NCBI RefSeq assembly: GCF_008709575.1
Contig: NZ_VYIK01000023.1
Coordinates: 1 to 49,277, forward strand
Direction: 5' to 3'
Length of the DNA stretch: 49,277 bases
Origin: Mycobacterium sp.
GTDB taxonomy: Bacteria > Actinomycetota > Actinomycetes > Mycobacteriales > Mycobacteriaceae
How positions within the stretch are numbered: position 1 is the first letter of the stretch; each line of letters opens with the position of its first letter. Below are positions 17,644-30,184 of this stretch, piece after piece. A program made the position numbers and the translations under genes. The notes under the pieces were generated by a model. The model made no database searches and had not been told where the DNA came from. It saw only the letters and a program-made list of their open reading frames with translations.

Positions 17644-17665
17644 TGTTGATAACCGTTGTGGATAA
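17644..17665 (-). promoter_or_regulatory. Two DnaA-box-like sites upstream of the Rv0010c-type gene
   Basis: Read on the minus strand, 17657-17665 is TTATCCACA, an exact DnaA box, and 17644-17652 is TTATCAACA, one mismatch away. Their starts are 13 bp apart. They lie more than 10 kb from oriC, so they are candidates for DnaA titration or regulation rather than initiation. Confidence 0.55.
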
Positions 17666-17697
17666 CCGCATCGGCTCTGCTGGAATCCGGGGGTAGC

Positions 17698-18120
17698 GTG
17701 CATCCCAATCCGACCGAATGGGCCCCCTCGAGCGCCGCGATCGCTGGTGTGGGCGCTGTCGGTGTCGCCATGGCTATCGCCAGCGCGACCTTGGTCGAAG
17801 ACACCGCGGGCCGGCTGTTGACCGGCATTGCCGCGGCCGGTCTGATCGTGTTCGCGAGCGCATCGTGGCGCGCGCGACCAAAGCTGGCAATCACCGCGGA
17901 GGGCCTGCAGGTGCGCGGATGGTGGCGGACGCAGTTGTTGCGCCGTCCAGACATCAAGATCATCCGGATCACGCAATTCCGTCGACTCGGACGCACGATG
18001 CGGCTGCTGGAGATCGACGCGGTCGACGGCCGGCTATTCGTGTTCTCGCGCTGGGATCTCGGCGGCGATCCGCTCGATACTCTCGACGCGCTCACGGCCG
18101 CCGGCTACGCCGGCGCTTGA
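17698..18120 (+). CDS. PH-domain-like membrane protein (Rv0010c homolog), 140 aa
   Basis: Two closely spaced transmembrane segments (~13-30 and ~38-55) precede a C-terminal ~80-residue beta-rich domain (LAITAEGLQVRGWWRTQLL, RLFVFSRWDL) resembling the bacterial PH-like fold found in small actinobacterial membrane proteins. It matches Rv0010c (141 aa). GTG at 17698 is chosen because GGGGG precedes it and it gives the conserved length. It converges on ppiA with 9 bp between the stops. Function unknown. Confidence 0.82.
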   Translation: MHPNPTEWAPSSAAIAGVGAVGVAMAIASATLVEDTAGRLLTGIAAAGLIVFASASWRARPKLAITAEGLQVRGWWRTQLLRRPDIKIIRITQFRRLGRTMRLLEIDAVDGRLFVFSRWDLGGDPLDTLDALTAAGYAGA

Positions 18121-18129
18121 GCCGCGGCG

Positions 18130-18678
18130 TCAGGAAATGGTGATCGACTCGATGACCACCGCCGTGATCGGCCGATCGCTCTGGTCGGTTGGGGTCGCGG
18201 CGATCTCGTCGACCACCTGTTGCGACTCCGGGTCGATCACCTCCCCGAAGATGGTGTGCCGGCGGTTCAGATGCGGCGTCTTATCGACGGTGATGAAAAA
18301 CTGCGACCCATTGGTTCCCGGGCCCGCATTGGCCATCGCCAGCAGATAGGGCCTGTCGAACTGCAATTCGGGATGAAACTCGTCGGCGAACTTATAACCC
18401 GGACCGCCCCGTCCGGTTCCCGTCGGGTCGCCGCCCTGAATCATGAACCCGCTGATCACCCGGTGAAAAATCGCGCCGTCATAAAACGGGCCCGCGGTGC
18501 CGCCCGAGGCGTTCTGGGTCGAATATTCCTTCGTGCCCCGCGCCAGGCCGACAAAGTTCGCGACGGTCTTGGGTGCGTGGTTGCCGAACAGGGCGACCTT
18601 GATGTCGCCGCGGTTGGTGTGCAGGGTGGCAGTGGCAGTCTGAATGGGGCTGATGGTCACGCCATGACAGTCTGCCAC
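18130..18678 (-). CDS. ppiA: PpiA, cyclophilin-type peptidyl-prolyl isomerase, 182 aa
   Basis: The cyclophilin fold occupies nearly the whole protein, with the active-site signatures FHRVISGFMIQGGDPTGTG and NGSQFFIT. It catalyses cis-trans isomerisation of prolyl bonds. The GTG at 18678 gives 182 aa, the same as M. tuberculosis PpiA, and starts VADCHGV. Longer in-frame extensions to 18864 overlap the divergent cwsA gene and are not conserved. There is no clear signal peptide, so a cytoplasmic location is more likely than secretion. Confidence 0.93.
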   Translation of the reverse strand: MADCHGVTISPIQTATATLHTNRGDIKVALFGNHAPKTVANFVGLARGTKEYSTQNASGGTAGPFYDGAIFHRVISGFMIQGGDPTGTGRGGPGYKFADEFHPELQFDRPYLLAMANAGPGTNGSQFFITVDKTPHLNRRHTIFGEVIDPESQQVVDEIAATPTDQSDRPITAVVIESITIS

Positions 18679-18775
18679 CACCGCGGCGCACCCGGCCGGG
18701 CGGTGCCGACAGCGCACCCGATGCCGATGGTGGCAGGCTGGAAGTTCGACTACCAGCGCGGCAGAAAGGCGGCAC

Positions 18776-19201
18776 ATGACGGCGACAGATGACACCCGGT
18801 TGACTCCGCGGCAGCGACTGACCCGGGGCTTGAGGTACTCCGCCGTCGGGCCGGTGGACCTCACCCGCGGGCTGGTCGGGCTGGGCGTCCACTCCGCGCA
18901 GGCAGGGACCTCGACCCTGCGCCGGCGCTACCGCGACCGCCGGTTGGCTGCCGAGCTGCAATCGGCCCGGGACGCCGTCACCGCCGAATTGGCGGCCGCG
19001 CGTCAGGTGGTCGCCACTCTGCCGCAGGGGCGACACCCGGCCCGCCGGTCCTGCCACGCTGGACGGCGAATGTGGGTGATCACCGGCATCGTCGCGGTGG
19101 CGCTCAGCGGCGGCGCGGTCGCTTGGTCGATGGTGCGGCGCTCCGCGCGCCAGGACAGCTCGCCCCGCCCACCCAGCGTCGACGTGCACCAGCAACTGTA
19201 G
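18776..19201 (+). CDS. cwsA: CwsA, cell-wall synthesis and polarity protein, 141 aa
   Basis: The protein begins MTATDDTRLTPRQRLTRGLR. A helical cytoplasmic region contains a short coiled coil (~60-85) and ends in a single transmembrane segment (~100-120, VITGIVAVALSGGAVAWSM) and a short tail. This matches Rv0008c (145 aa), which interacts with CrgA and Wag31. The ATG at 18776 follows GAAAGGCGG. It is divergent from ppiA (97 bp) and ends 6 bp before the 3' end of tRNA-Ala on the other strand. Confidence 0.88.
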   Translation: MTATDDTRLTPRQRLTRGLRYSAVGPVDLTRGLVGLGVHSAQAGTSTLRRRYRDRRLAAELQSARDAVTAELAAARQVVATLPQGRHPARRSCHAGRRMWVITGIVAVALSGGAVAWSMVRRSARQDSSPRPPSVDVHQQL

Positions 19202-19207
19202 GGCCGG

Positions 19208-19280
19208 TGGAGCCTAGGGGATTCGAACCCCTGACTTCTGCCTTGCAAAGGCAGCGCTCTACCAACTGAGCTAAGGCCCC
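19208..19280 (-). tRNA. alaT: tRNA-Ala(UGC)
   Basis: A standard 73-nt cloverleaf: acceptor GGGGCCU/AGGCUCC with discriminator A, D-arm AGCUCAGUUGGUAGAGC, anticodon loop UUUGCAA with anticodon UGC, and T-arm CAGGGGUUCGAAUCCCCU. CCA is not encoded. It lies next to tRNA-Ile as in M. tuberculosis. Confidence 0.96.
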
Positions 19281-19353
19281 GCTGCCGCCAGTGCGGCGAC
19301 CGCAGCCCATGGCACCACCGGTGCTGCGAAGCGTCCCGGTGAACACCTGGTGG

Positions 19354-19427
19354 TGGGCCTAGGAGGACTCGAACCTCCGACCTCTTCGTTATCAGCGAAG
19401 CGCTCTAACCGCCTGAGCTATAGGCCC
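19354..19427 (-). tRNA. ileT: tRNA-Ile(GAU)
   Basis: A standard 74-nt cloverleaf: acceptor GGGCCUA/UAGGCCC with discriminator A, D-arm AGCUCAGGCGGUUAGAGC, anticodon loop CUGAUAA with anticodon GAU, and T-arm GGAGGUUCGAGUCCUCC. The 3' CCA is encoded (19351-19353). It is transcribed downstream of the gyrA-Rv0007 genes. Confidence 0.96.
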
Positions 19428-19499
19428 CAACACGCGCGCAGCCGAGCGCCGAGACTACCGCACCCAACCGTGCGCCCCCAAACCACATCGCCGGCCGCC

Positions 19500-20294
19500 C
19501 TAGTCGCGGTCGGCCAGCGTCACTTCGACGCCCCCGATCAGGTCGGTGGTCAGGTTGTAGACGAAGGCGCCTATCGTCGCCATCGCGGTCAACAGCACGA
19601 TGTTGACCAGCCCGATCAGCAGCGCGCCGCCGAAGATCGTGCTGCCGGAGACCAGTTGGGTGCTGCCGCTGGTGTTGTTCAGCAGGTCGCCGACGTTGCT
19701 GTTGAGCTTGCTCCACACGCCCATGCCGCCGAGCACCAGGTACAGGAACGCAACGGCGATCATCCACACGAAAAACAGCGCCACCGAGAGCACCAAGGAT
19801 ACTTTCAGGGTGCTCCACGGGTCGATCCGGCGAATCTGCATACTGGCCCGCACCGGACCGCGCGGCCGCACACCTACCTGGACAACCCCGACGTGCCGGT
19901 CCCGGCCGGCACCGGTCGCCGCACCCCGAGCCCGGTCCTGGACGGGGTTGCGCGGAACCGGCCCGGACAGGTCGGGCAGTTCGCTGGGATAGGCCTCGGG
20001 CTCGGCCGCCGCTGTCCCAGTGGCGCCGGGCGGCGCTGCGCCTGCGACGAAGCGGCTCAGCCGCGCCTCGACGCCGGGCGTGTGCGCCGGCTGCGCTTCG
20101 TGCTGTACCGGCGCTGCGACCGGCGGGCGCTGCTGGGCTTGCCGGGGACGGCCGGCGCGCTGCAACGGGGCTGTCTCGCCGCCGCTCGATGCCCGGCCCG
20201 CAGGTGGCCGGTGCGGGCCGTCGCGCTGCATGGAGCCGGTCCCGTTCGGCTTGTCGCCCGGTTCGGGGGTTTTAGGCTCGTCCGGTGCACTCAC
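19500..20294 (-). CDS. DUF3566 membrane protein (Rv0007 homolog), 264 aa
   Basis: A long, disordered, Pro/Gly/Arg-rich cytoplasmic N-terminus (~150 residues) precedes a conserved C-terminal DUF3566 domain with two transmembrane helices ([19 protein letters not shown] and a second near residue 225-245) that ends in EVTLADRD. It matches Rv0007 (304 aa); the shorter length is in the disordered part. The start is GTG at 20294, preceded by AAGGAG. It lies 49 bp after gyrA on the same strand and is probably co-transcribed with gyrBA. It has been linked to cell division in mycobacteria, but its mechanism is unknown. Confidence 0.88.
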   Translation of the reverse strand: MSAPDEPKTPEPGDKPNGTGSMQRDGPHRPPAGRASSGGETAPLQRAGRPRQAQQRPPVAAPVQHEAQPAHTPGVEARLSRFVAGAAPPGATGTAAAEPEAYPSELPDLSGPVPRNPVQDRARGAATGAGRDRHVGVVQVGVRPRGPVRASMQIRRIDPWSTLKVSLVLSVALFFVWMIAVAFLYLVLGGMGVWSKLNSNVGDLLNNTSGSTQLVSGSTIFGGALLIGLVNIVLLTAMATIGAFVYNLTTDLIGGVEVTLADRD

Positions 20295-20343
20295 CGCAAC
20301 TCCTTAGCTGTGCACCCGGCCGCAGCAGCAGCCGGCGCGTGCA

Positions 20344-22857
20344 TCATGTCGTCTCGGTACCCGCGTCGTCCTCACCGTCGGCCACACCGGCCTCTTCGGC
20401 GTTGCGGGCGATGGCTAACAGTGTGTCGCCCTCACCCAGGTTCATCAACCTGACCCCTTTGGTCTGACGTCCGGCCTTGCGAACTTGCCGCGCCGCCGTG
20501 CGGATCACCCCTCCGCTGGAGGTGATGGCGTACACCTCGCTGTCGTCGTCCACGATCAGCGCTCCAACCAGCTTGCCACGACGGGCGTCGTACTGGATGG
20601 TCAGGATGCCCTTGCCGCCGCGGCCCTGGGCGGGGTACTCCTCGATCGCCGTGCGTTTGGCGTATCCGCCGGATGTGGCTACCAGCAAATACGTGCCTTC
20701 CCGGACCACGTTGAGCGACAACAGGTAGTCGTCGGCGTTGAACCGCATACCCTGGACACCCGACGTCGCCCGGCCCATCGGCCGCAGCGCCTCGTCGGTC
20801 GCCGAGAACCGGATCGACTGCCCGTTGGCCGAGACCAGCAGCAGATCGTCGTCGGCAGAGCACAGCACCGCGCCGACCAGTTCGTCGCCGTCGCGCAGAT
20901 TGATCGCGACGATCCCGCCCGAGCGGTTGGACTCGAAATCGCTCAGCTTGGTCTTTTTGACCAGGCCGTTGCGGGTCGCCAGCACCAAATACGGGGCATC
21001 GGTGTAGCTGCGGATCTGGATGACCTGGGCGATGCGCTCCTCCGGTTGGAACGCCAGCAGATTGGCGACGTGCTGTCCGCGGGCCGTGCGGGAGGCTTCG
21101 GGCAACTCGTACGCCTTGGCCCGGTATACCCGGCCTGCGGTGGTGAAGAACAAGATCCAGTCGTGTGTCGAACAGACGAAGAAGTGCCGGACGATGTCGT
21201 CCTGCTTCAAGCCGGCCCCCTGCACGCCCTTGCCGCCCCGTTTTTGGCTTCGGTACAGGTCGGTTTTGGTGCGCTTGGCGTAACCGGTCTCGGTGATGGT
21301 GACCACGACGTCCTCGCGGGCGATCAAGTCCTCGTCGCTTACCTCGCCGTCGGCGGCCACGATCCGGCTGCGGCGCTCGTCGCCGTACCTGTCGACGATC
21401 TCGGCCAGCTCGTCGCGAACGATCGTCCGCTGGCGTTCCGGTTTCGCCAGGATGTCTTCCAGGTCGGCGATCTCGGCCTCGATCTTGGCCAGGTCGTCGA
21501 CGATGCGCTGACGCTCCAACGCCGCCAGCCGCCGCAGTTGCATGTCCAGGATGGCCTGCGCCTGGATCTCGTCGATGTCGAGCAGCTCGATCAGGCCGGC
21601 CCGGGCGATGTCCACGGTTTCCGATGCCCGGATCAGCGCGATCACCTCGTCGAGCGCGTCGAGCGCCTTGACCAGACCACGCAGGATATGTGCGCGTTCG
21701 TTGGCCTTGCGCAACCGGTAGGTCGTGCGCCGTACGATCACGTCGAGCTGATGCTCGACATAGTGGCGGATCATCTGGTCGAGCCGCAACGTGCGCGGCA
21801 CCCCGTCGACGATCGCCAGCATGTTGGCGCCGAAGCTGGTCTGCAGCTGGGTGTGCTTGTAGAGGTTGTTGCACACCACCTTGGGCACGGCGTCGCGCTT
21901 GAGCTCGACGACGATGCGCAGACCGACCCGGTCGCTGCTCTGGTCTTCGATGTTGGCGATGCCGCCGAGTTTGCCGTCGCGGACCTGTTCGGCGATCGAG
22001 GCGATGAAGTTGTCGTGGTTGACCTGGTAGGGCAGCTCGGTGATGACCAGCGACGAGCGGCCGCGTGAGTCTTCTTCGACCGCGACGACACCGCGCATCC
22101 GGATCGACCCTCGCCCGGTCCGGTAGGCGTCGGTGATGCCTTCGGTGCCCACGATCAACCCCGCGGTGGGGAAATCCGGGCCTTTGACCCGCTCGGTGAC
22201 CGCGGCCAGCGTTGTCTCTTCGTCGGCGTCGTAGTTGTCCAGCGCCCAAAACACCGCTTCGGCGAGCTCGCGCAGATTGTGCGGCGGGATGTTGGTGGCC
22301 ATTCCCACCGCGATGCCGCCCGACCCGTTGGCCAGCAGATTGGGGAACCGGCTCGGAAGGACAGTCGGCTCCTGCACCCGGCCGTCGTAATTTGGAGTGA
22401 AATCGACTGTCTCTTCGTCGATCTCACGCAACATCTCCATTGCCAGCGGCGTCAGACGAGCTTCGGTGTAGCGCATCGCGGCCGGCGGATCATTGCCGGG
22501 CGAACCGAAGTTGCCCTGACCGTCGACCAGCGGGTAGCGCATAGACCACGGCTGGGCCATCCGCACCAGGGTGTCGTAGATCGAGGCGTCGCCGTGCGGA
22601 TGGTAGTTCCCCATCGTCTCGGCAACGGAGCGAGCCGATTTCGCGTGGCTACGGTCCGGACGAAAACCCGAGTCGTACATCGCGTAGAGGACCCGGCGAT
22701 GCACCGGTTTGAGGCCGTCTCGCACCTCTGGCAACGCCCGGCCGACGATAACGCTCATCGCGTAGTCGATGTAGCTGCGCTGCATCTCCTGCTGAATGTC
22801 GACCGGTTCGATCCGATCGGCAGCATCGCCGCCGGGCGGCAGCGTGGTATCAGTCAT
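20344..22857 (-). CDS. gyrA: DNA gyrase subunit A, 837 aa
   Basis: The GyrA breakage-reunion domain has the catalytic Tyr130 ([10 protein letters not shown]) and the quinolone-determining stretch [15 protein letters not shown], here Ala91, Ser92, Asp95 and Thr96 (90, 91, 94, 95 in M. tuberculosis numbering, owing to one extra N-terminal residue). These residues are those of quinolone-susceptible strains. The C-terminal beta-pinwheel contains the GyrA box variant QKRGGKG. The intein insertion point after the active-site Tyr is uninterrupted. GyrA with GyrB introduces negative supercoils. The gene follows gyrB by 41 bp and precedes Rv0007. Confidence 0.98.
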   Translation of the reverse strand: MTDTTLPPGGDAADRIEPVDIQQEMQRSYIDYAMSVIVGRALPEVRDGLKPVHRRVLYAMYDSGFRPDRSHAKSARSVAETMGNYHPHGDASIYDTLVRMAQPWSMRYPLVDGQGNFGSPGNDPPAAMRYTEARLTPLAMEMLREIDEETVDFTPNYDGRVQEPTVLPSRFPNLLANGSGGIAVGMATNIPPHNLRELAEAVFWALDNYDADEETTLAAVTERVKGPDFPTAGLIVGTEGITDAYRTGRGSIRMRGVVAVEEDSRGRSSLVITELPYQVNHDNFIASIAEQVRDGKLGGIANIEDQSSDRVGLRIVVELKRDAVPKVVCNNLYKHTQLQTSFGANMLAIVDGVPRTLRLDQMIRHYVEHQLDVIVRRTTYRLRKANERAHILRGLVKALDALDEVIALIRASETVDIARAGLIELLDIDEIQAQAILDMQLRRLAALERQRIVDDLAKIEAEIADLEDILAKPERQRTIVRDELAEIVDRYGDERRSRIVAADGEVSDEDLIAREDVVVTITETGYAKRTKTDLYRSQKRGGKGVQGAGLKQDDIVRHFFVCSTHDWILFFTTAGRVYRAKAYELPEASRTARGQHVANLLAFQPEERIAQVIQIRSYTDAPYLVLATRNGLVKKTKLSDFESNRSGGIVAINLRDGDELVGAVLCSADDDLLLVSANGQSIRFSATDEALRPMGRATSGVQGMRFNADDYLLSLNVVREGTYLLVATSGGYAKRTAIEEYPAQGRGGKGILTIQYDARRGKLVGALIVDDDSEVYAITSSGGVIRTAARQVRKAGRQTKGVRLMNLGEGDTLLAIARNAEEAGVADGEDDAGTETT

Positions 22858-22898
22858 CTAGTCCTCGTTTGCCATCGAGCAGGGGAGCCAAGGCATCA

Positions 22899-25127
<2,229 letters not shown>

Positions 25128-25150
25128 TTAAGCCGACCTGGCCGAAACCG

Positions 25151-25726
25151 TCAGCCGTAGGTGTCGCGCGGCCCTCGCCCGGCGACATGCAGCGGTCCTT
25201 TACGCCACGACGGTGCGGCCGGTCCGGTAATTTTCAGCGCCGTCACGACGCCGTGGCCGACCTGCGCTGCGATCTTGGCCAACAGTTGTGGTTGCATCAT
25301 CCGCAACTGGGTCGCCCATGCGGTAGATTCCGCCGCGACGCTGAGCACACCTTCGCGAAGGGCGGTCGGTGTGGCATGGTCGGCGATCTGGTGACCGACC
25401 ACCACAGCCCACTGGCCCACCACCAACCCTTCTGCCACCCGCGACGACCAGCCGTGTCGTCTCGCCACCTCCCGTGCGGCCTCGCCCAACGGCTGGGGGT
25501 CACGGACGTCAGGACCCGGCCCGGACCAGCTCCGCCGTCTGGAGCTGCCCGCGACGCGGCGCATCGATACCCCCCGCCCTCGTCCGAGGTCTTTACCTTG
25601 ACTGCGGCCCTGACTGCGCGCCGCACTGCGAGCCTCGTCCAGCGCACGCCTGACCAGGTCCATTTCACCGCGTCGGCTGCGCTGCGCCGCTGACCCGGGA
25701 ACCACCCCGCCGTCTGTGTCAGTCAC
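25151..25726 (-). CDS. dciA: DciA-type replicative helicase operator (DUF721, Rv0004 homolog), 191 aa
   Basis: A variable, Arg/Ser-rich N-terminal ~75 residues precede the conserved DUF721 domain ([46 protein letters not shown]), ending in the mycobacterial signature [12 protein letters not shown]721/DciA proteins recruit or load the DnaB helicase in bacteria lacking DnaC or DnaI; this was shown for mycobacterial Rv0004. The GTG start overlaps the recF stop as GTGA, so it is translationally coupled. The length matches H37Rv (187 aa). Confidence 0.88.
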   Translation of the reverse strand: MTDTDGGVVPGSAAQRSRRGEMDLVRRALDEARSAARSQGRSQGKDLGRGRGVSMRRVAGSSRRRSWSGPGPDVRDPQPLGEAAREVARRHGWSSRVAEGLVVGQWAVVVGHQIADHATPTALREGVLSVAAESTAWATQLRMMQPQLLAKIAAQVGHGVVTALKITGPAAPSWRKGPLHVAGRGPRDTYG

Positions 25727-26886
25727 TTCAGCACCGCCGAGACACGTCCGTCATCGTCGTCGTGCAAGACAATAGCGACGCGGCGCGCATCCCACTCGCG
25801 GGGAATGTCGTCAGGCACTGCCGTGGTGACCAGTACCTGCTCGGCCGAGCTCGCGGCGGCCGCCAGCGCCTCTCGCCGGGCCGCGTCCAACTCGGCAAAG
25901 ACGTCGTCGAGCAGCAACACGGGATCGGCACCCTCACCCCGCAACAGCTCGTAGCCCGCCAACCTCAAAGCCAATGCCATCGACCACGATTCCCCGTGAC
26001 TGGCAAAACTTTTCGCTGGTTGATCACCGAGCCGCAACTCCAAGTCGTCACGATGCGGACCAACCAGGCACATGCCGCGGTCAATTTCGGCCGCCCGGCG
26101 CGCCGACATCCCGGCCGCCAGCGCGCCGGCAAGAACGTCGATGTCACCGGCGTCGCTGCCATCGCACGCCCCGGTGTCGACACTTGCGCGATACCGGATC
26201 GCCGCCGATCGCGATCCCGGTGCCAGCAGCGCATACGCCTTGCGTACCTCCGGCGCCAACGCGTTGACCAGTTCCATCCGCGCCACCATCAACTCCGCCC
26301 CGCGCACTGCCAGCTGCTGATCCCACACCGCCAGCGACTCCGCGATGTCGGTGGTGCCATGACCGCGCTGTCGCGTCGCACTCGCCGTTTTCAGCAGTGC
26401 CGTGCGCTGCCGCAGCACCTTGTCGTAGTCGGCCCGCACCGCAGCGATACGGGGCCGCCGCATGGCGGCCAAGTCATCGAGGTATCGACGCCGCTCAGCG
26501 GGATCTCCGCGAACCAGGGCCAGATCTTCTGGAGCAAACAGTACCGCGCGCAACACCCCGACGACAGCGCGCGGGCTGCGCACCGGCGCGCGGTTCAGGC
26601 GGGCCTTGTTCGCACGGCCAGCCACGATCTCCAGATCGACCGAACATTCGCGACCTTCGTTGACAACGATTGTCGACACCAGTGCCCGCGCTGCCCCTAT
26701 GCGTATCAAAGGGGAATCCGTAGCGACCCGATGTGAACCAAGCGCAGACGAATACCATAGTGCTTCAATAAGATTCGTTTTCCCATAACCGTTAGGACCG
26801 ACAAACACGGTTCGCCCCGGCGCCAGTTCGAGATCGGCATGCGCCCAGGAGCGAAAATCACGCAGCCCCAGGTGACGAACGTACAC
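25723..26886 (-). CDS. recF: RecF, SMC-like recombination mediator ATPase, 387 aa
   Basis: Walker A is GPNGYGKTN (residues ~30-38), the ABC-type signature region lies near [15 protein letters not shown], and Walker B is [12 protein letters not shown]. RecF helps load RecA at gapped DNA and stalled forks together with RecO and RecR. The start is GTG at 26886, 10 bp after the dnaN stop; the stop overlaps the dciA start. The length is close to M. tuberculosis RecF (385 aa). Confidence 0.96.
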   Translation of the reverse strand: MYVRHLGLRDFRSWAHADLELAPGRTVFVGPNGYGKTNLIEALWYSSALGSHRVATDSPLIRIGAARALVSTIVVNEGRECSVDLEIVAGRANKARLNRAPVRSPRAVVGVLRAVLFAPEDLALVRGDPAERRRYLDDLAAMRRPRIAAVRADYDKVLRQRTALLKTASATRQRGHGTTDIAESLAVWDQQLAVRGAELMVARMELVNALAPEVRKAYALLAPGSRSAAIRYRASVDTGACDGSDAGDIDVLAGALAAGMSARRAAEIDRGMCLVGPHRDDLELRLGDQPAKSFASHGESWSMALALRLAGYELLRGEGADPVLLLDDVFAELDAARREALAAAASSAEQVLVTTAVPDDIPREWDARRVAIVLHDDDDGRVSAVLK

Positions 26887-26896
26887 GCGTCGACCG

Positions 26897-28096
26897 CTAA
26901 CCCGGCAATCGGACCGGCATCAACAGGTAAGTGTAATCCGTCGACAAAGCCGGAAACGGACCGTGACCGATGGGCGCGGGATCGTCGTCGCGCACCGGCC
27001 GCAGCACTGCCGGTTTGCGATCGGTGGTGAAACCGAATGAGACCCGCTCGGCGTGCAACGCTCCCAGCCCCTCGCTGAGATAAGTCGGATTGAACGCGAT
27101 GATCAAGGGTTCACCGGCAAAATCCACCGGCAGATCCTCTTCGGCCCGGCCTACGTCGTCAGCGCCCGCCGACAATCGCACAGTGCCCGCTGAAAATTCC
27201 ATCCTCATTTGTGCGCCCCGCTCAACAACCAACGCCATCCGTTTGATGGCTTCGGTCAGTTCGTTGACGTTGATCGTGGCGACCGCGGTGTGCTCGGTGG
27301 GCACCAATTGCCGAAACTTCGGGAACTCGGCATCGAGCAAGCGTGTGGTGGTGCGTTTGCCGTTTCCGCTGATCCCCAGTAGACCTTCGTTGCCCACCGC
27401 AGAGCCGGATCCCAGCGACACATGGACCTCGCCGCCGAAACTGCCCGTCTTGGCGGCCTCCGCCAGCGTCTTGGCCGGCACCAGCACGGCCGCCTCCACG
27501 TCGGCCGCAACCGGTGACCACGTCAACTGACGAACCGCCAACCGGAATCGGTCGGTGGCCGCCAACACCACCGTGTCCCCCGAAATTTCCACCCGTATCC
27601 CGGTCAACATCGGCAGGGTGTCGTCACGGCCCGCTGCCACGGCCACCTGCGTGATGGCTTCAGCAAACAACTCCGCCGACAGGGTGCCGGTCTCAGCCGG
27701 TAATGCCGGCAACGTCGGATAGTCCTCGACCGCCATGGTGGGCAACGAGAATCGGGCGCTGCCGCAGCTGATCGCCAATCTGGTGCCGTCGACGTGCACG
27801 TCAACAGGCTTGTCGGGCAACGCGCGGCTGATCTCAGACAGCAGCCGACCGGAAACCACAACTTCTCCCCCAGAGTCGATTTCAGCCGGCATTCGCACCT
27901 CGGCGGATACCTCGTAGTCGAACCCGGAGATCGTCAACGAATTGTCCGTCCCCGTCAAGAGAACGCCGGCCAATACCGGCACGGTGGGTCTGGCAGGCAG
28001 GTTGCGCGTCACCCAGGCCACGGCGTCGGCGAACTCGTCGCGGACCAGACGAAATCTCAAATCGGACACACCGACCTTGGTCGTGGCCACGTCCAT
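26897..28096 (-). CDS. dnaN: DnaN, DNA polymerase III beta sliding clamp, 399 aa
   Basis: Three topologically similar clamp domains are present, with the C-terminal LLMPVRLPG that shapes the ligand-binding pocket. The protein matches M. tuberculosis DnaN (402 aa). The ATG at 28096 follows GAAGGGA. It is the first gene downstream of oriC in the direction dnaA to dnaN and is followed by recF after 10 bp. Confidence 0.97.
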   Translation of the reverse strand: MDVATTKVGVSDLRFRLVRDEFADAVAWVTRNLPARPTVPVLAGVLLTGTDNSLTISGFDYEVSAEVRMPAEIDSGGEVVVSGRLLSEISRALPDKPVDVHVDGTRLAISCGSARFSLPTMAVEDYPTLPALPAETGTLSAELFAEAITQVAVAAGRDDTLPMLTGIRVEISGDTVVLAATDRFRLAVRQLTWSPVAADVEAAVLVPAKTLAEAAKTGSFGGEVHVSLGSGSAVGNEGLLGISGNGKRTTTRLLDAEFPKFRQLVPTEHTAVATINVNELTEAIKRMALVVERGAQMRMEFSAGTVRLSAGADDVGRAEEDLPVDFAGEPLIIAFNPTYLSEGLGALHAERVSFGFTTDRKPAVLRPVRDDDPAPIGHGPFPALSTDYTYLLMPVRLPG

Positions 28097-28542
28097 AGCG
28101 TCCCTTCACCAGCTCGAACTACACGGTCACAGGTCAGCGGTCGCCCGCGGTGACGAAGGCTGACACCGGTACCGATCATTACGGCCGCAACCGCCACCGA
28201 TCTTCAACCGTAAAGCTTCCGGGGCCAACTTGAAAGCTCGTGGCTGGGGCGATAGCACAATGCTCCGGCACCGGAGACGAAGGTGTGCACGGCCGCTTTT
28301 TCGAAGGTGAAGGAAGAGATGACATACCAGTATCAGTAGTAAGTCTTGTGGATTGTGGGGATAGCACGACATCACCGCTGCTGGGTAAGCAAATATGGCT
28401 GTGGATGACGGTGGTCACAGTTGTGGGCTCGCTGGGTTGGAGTTGGGGATGGCTGGTGGGTGTGCGGGGCCGCTCCACCGGATGAAGACGGTGCGGACCG
28501 GTTGTTGACACGTGCATCGACAGGTTCCGGTAACGCGCGGGC
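28097..28542. other. oriC: oriC, chromosomal replication origin (dnaA-dnaN intergenic)
   Basis: The 446 bp between dnaA and dnaN have no open frame of interest and are AT-richer than their surroundings. Read on the minus strand, imperfect DnaA boxes include TCATCCACA (28400-28408), CAATCCACA (28347-28355), ATCCCCACA (28354-28362) and GTGTCAACA-like sequence near 28504-28512. AT-rich tracts at about 28318-28345 and 28383-28397 could be unwinding elements. Degenerate boxes are typical of mycobacterial oriC, which functions from exactly this interval. Confidence 0.9.
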
Positions 28543-30030
28543 TCAGCGCTTGGAGCGTTGACGGATACGCGTGGTCAGTTCTTTGACATGGTCGAAGACC
28601 TCCCGGCGTTCGGCCATCTCTCCGCGTACCTTGCGCTCGGCGTACATGACGGTGGTGTGGTCACGTCCGAATGCCTGGCCGATCTTGGGCAACGAGAGGT
28701 CGGTGAGTTCCCGGCACAGGTACATGGCGATCTGGCGTGACTGGGCCAGGGCGCGAGTCTTGCCCGGTCCGCGGAGTTCTTCGACGGTGGTATCGAAGTA
28801 TTCGGCGGTGGCGGCCATGATGGTAGCCGCGCTGATCTGCATGCTGCTGGCATCGGCGATCAAATCGCGCAGCACGATTTCCGCCAGAGCTTTGTCGAGC
28901 GGGGCTTTGTTCAATGATGCGAACGCGGTGACTCGAATTAACGCACCCTCGAGTTCGCGGATGTTGCGTTCGATGCTGCTGGCAATGAGTTCGAGGACGT
29001 CGTCGGGAACGGCGAGACGCTCCATCTGGGCTTTTTTGCGCAAGATGGCGATGCGGGTTTCCAGTTCGGGTGGCTGCACGTCGGTAATCAGTCCCCACTC
29101 GAAGCGGGTGCGGAGCCGATCTTCAAGTGTGGCAAGTTGTTTAGGCGGACGGTCGGAAGAGATGACGATCTGTTTGTTCGCGTTGTGCAGCGTGTTGAAA
29201 GTGTGAAAAAATTCTTCCTGGATTCCTTCTTTGCCCTCGATGAATTGGATGTCATCGACAAGAAGCACGTCGACATCGCGGTAGCTGCGCTTGAACGCGA
29301 CCTTGCGGTCGTCGCGGAGTGAGTTGATGAAGTCGTTGGTGAACTCTTCGGTCGAGACGTACTTGACGCGCATCCCGGGGAACAGCCGTTGCGCATAGTT
29401 GCCGGCCGCGTGTAACAAGTGGGTTTTGCCCAGACCCGATTCACCCCAGATGAACAACGGGTTGTAGGCACGGGCCGGCGCTTCGGCAATCGCGAGAGCT
29501 GCGGCGTGCGCGAAACGGTTCGAGGCGCCGATGACAAATGTATCGAAGGTGTAGCGACTGTTCAGGCTGTTGCCGACGGCGCCGGGATCGTCACTCGGGC
29601 GACGGGCGGTGAAGTAGGACGGCCAGCTGTCATGAGCGCTGGCGAGTGCTTCGCGGTCTTCGTCGACGTCGTCGCGGTCGGTCTCGAGATCTTCTGACGC
29701 CGGACTCTGGGAATCCTCAGGTGGTGGAGCGATGCGTACGCCCAGTTGGATCTGTTGTCCTAGCAGTCGGCTCAGTGCATCGGTGATCGGGGTGCGCAGA
29801 TGACGTTCGATTTCGTTTTGCACGAAGCTGCTCGGCACTGAGAGCAGGGCAAAACCCTCCACGATGGTCAGCGGTTGCACGAGGTTCAACCAGGCCTTTT
29901 GTTGGGGAGTCAACCTGGTAGGAAGCGATTGGCTGTCAGCGCGTCCGTCGTCGGTGGCGTTGTCACCGTTGAGTTCGGAGACGACCGCATCCCACACGGT
30001 CGCAAAACCGACACCGGGATCATCGGTCAA
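28543..30030 (-). CDS. dnaA: DnaA, chromosomal replication initiator, 495 aa
   Basis: Domain I (helicase interaction, [17 protein letters not shown]) is followed by a variable acidic linker, the AAA+ domain with Walker [10 protein letters not shown] (~196-204) and Walker B LLVDDIQF, and the C-terminal DNA-binding domain with [16 protein letters not shown] at 30030 is chosen because AGGGGGA lies at normal distance and it corresponds to the TTG start of M. tuberculosis dnaA. A longer in-frame TTG at 30114 would add 28 residues, but that codon sits inside a DnaA box and adds nothing conserved. The gene is transcribed away from rpmH. Confidence 0.95.
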   Translation of the reverse strand: MTDDPGVGFATVWDAVVSELNGDNATDDGRADSQSLPTRLTPQQKAWLNLVQPLTIVEGFALLSVPSSFVQNEIERHLRTPITDALSRLLGQQIQLGVRIAPPPEDSQSPASEDLETDRDDVDEDREALASAHDSWPSYFTARRPSDDPGAVGNSLNSRYTFDTFVIGASNRFAHAAALAIAEAPARAYNPLFIWGESGLGKTHLLHAAGNYAQRLFPGMRVKYVSTEEFTNDFINSLRDDRKVAFKRSYRDVDVLLVDDIQFIEGKEGIQEEFFHTFNTLHNANKQIVISSDRPPKQLATLEDRLRTRFEWGLITDVQPPELETRIAILRKKAQMERLAVPDDVLELIASSIERNIRELEGALIRVTAFASLNKAPLDKALAEIVLRDLIADASSMQISAATIMAATAEYFDTTVEELRGPGKTRALAQSRQIAMYLCRELTDLSLPKIGQAFGRDHTTVMYAERKVRGEMAERREVFDHVKELTTRIRQRSKR

Positions 30031-30082
30031 CGACAGATCCCCCTGGTTCCCAGTCGAACTATCTACGGCTGACGCTGACAAC

Positions 30083-30114
30083 CTGTCCACATAGTTATCC
30101 ACAGGTGTGGACAA
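30083..30114. promoter_or_regulatory. Cluster of three DnaA boxes upstream of dnaA
   Basis: 30083-30091 is CTGTCCACA (one mismatch to TTGTCCACA), 30095-30103 is an exact TTATCCACA, and 30106-30114 is an exact TTGTCCACA on the minus strand. They are separated by 2-3 bp and face each other. Their place 53-84 bp before the dnaA start suggests autoregulation of dnaA and possibly origin control. Confidence 0.75.
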
Positions 30115-30184
30115 GATGTGTAGCGGTGCGCATTATGGACGGGGATACGCCGAACCGGTGGGTTCGTGATCCCCGTCACGTTGG

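Noticed and set aside
18679..18864. 62-residue N-terminal extension of PpiA
   Set aside because: It overlaps the divergent cwsA gene and is Arg/Cys-rich without similarity. The GTG at 18678 gives the usual 182 residues.
20485..22068. A 527-codon open frame on the plus strand opposite gyrA (and a 605-codon one on the minus strand in another frame)
   Set aside because: Both are shadows of the GC-rich gyrA codon pattern. Their products are low-complexity Arg/Val/Asp-rich sequences with no family resemblance.
30031..30114. 28-residue N-terminal extension of DnaA from TTG at 30114
   Set aside because: The extension is not like M. tuberculosis DnaA and its first codons are a DnaA-box cluster. The TTG at 30030 has a good ribosome-binding site and the conserved start.
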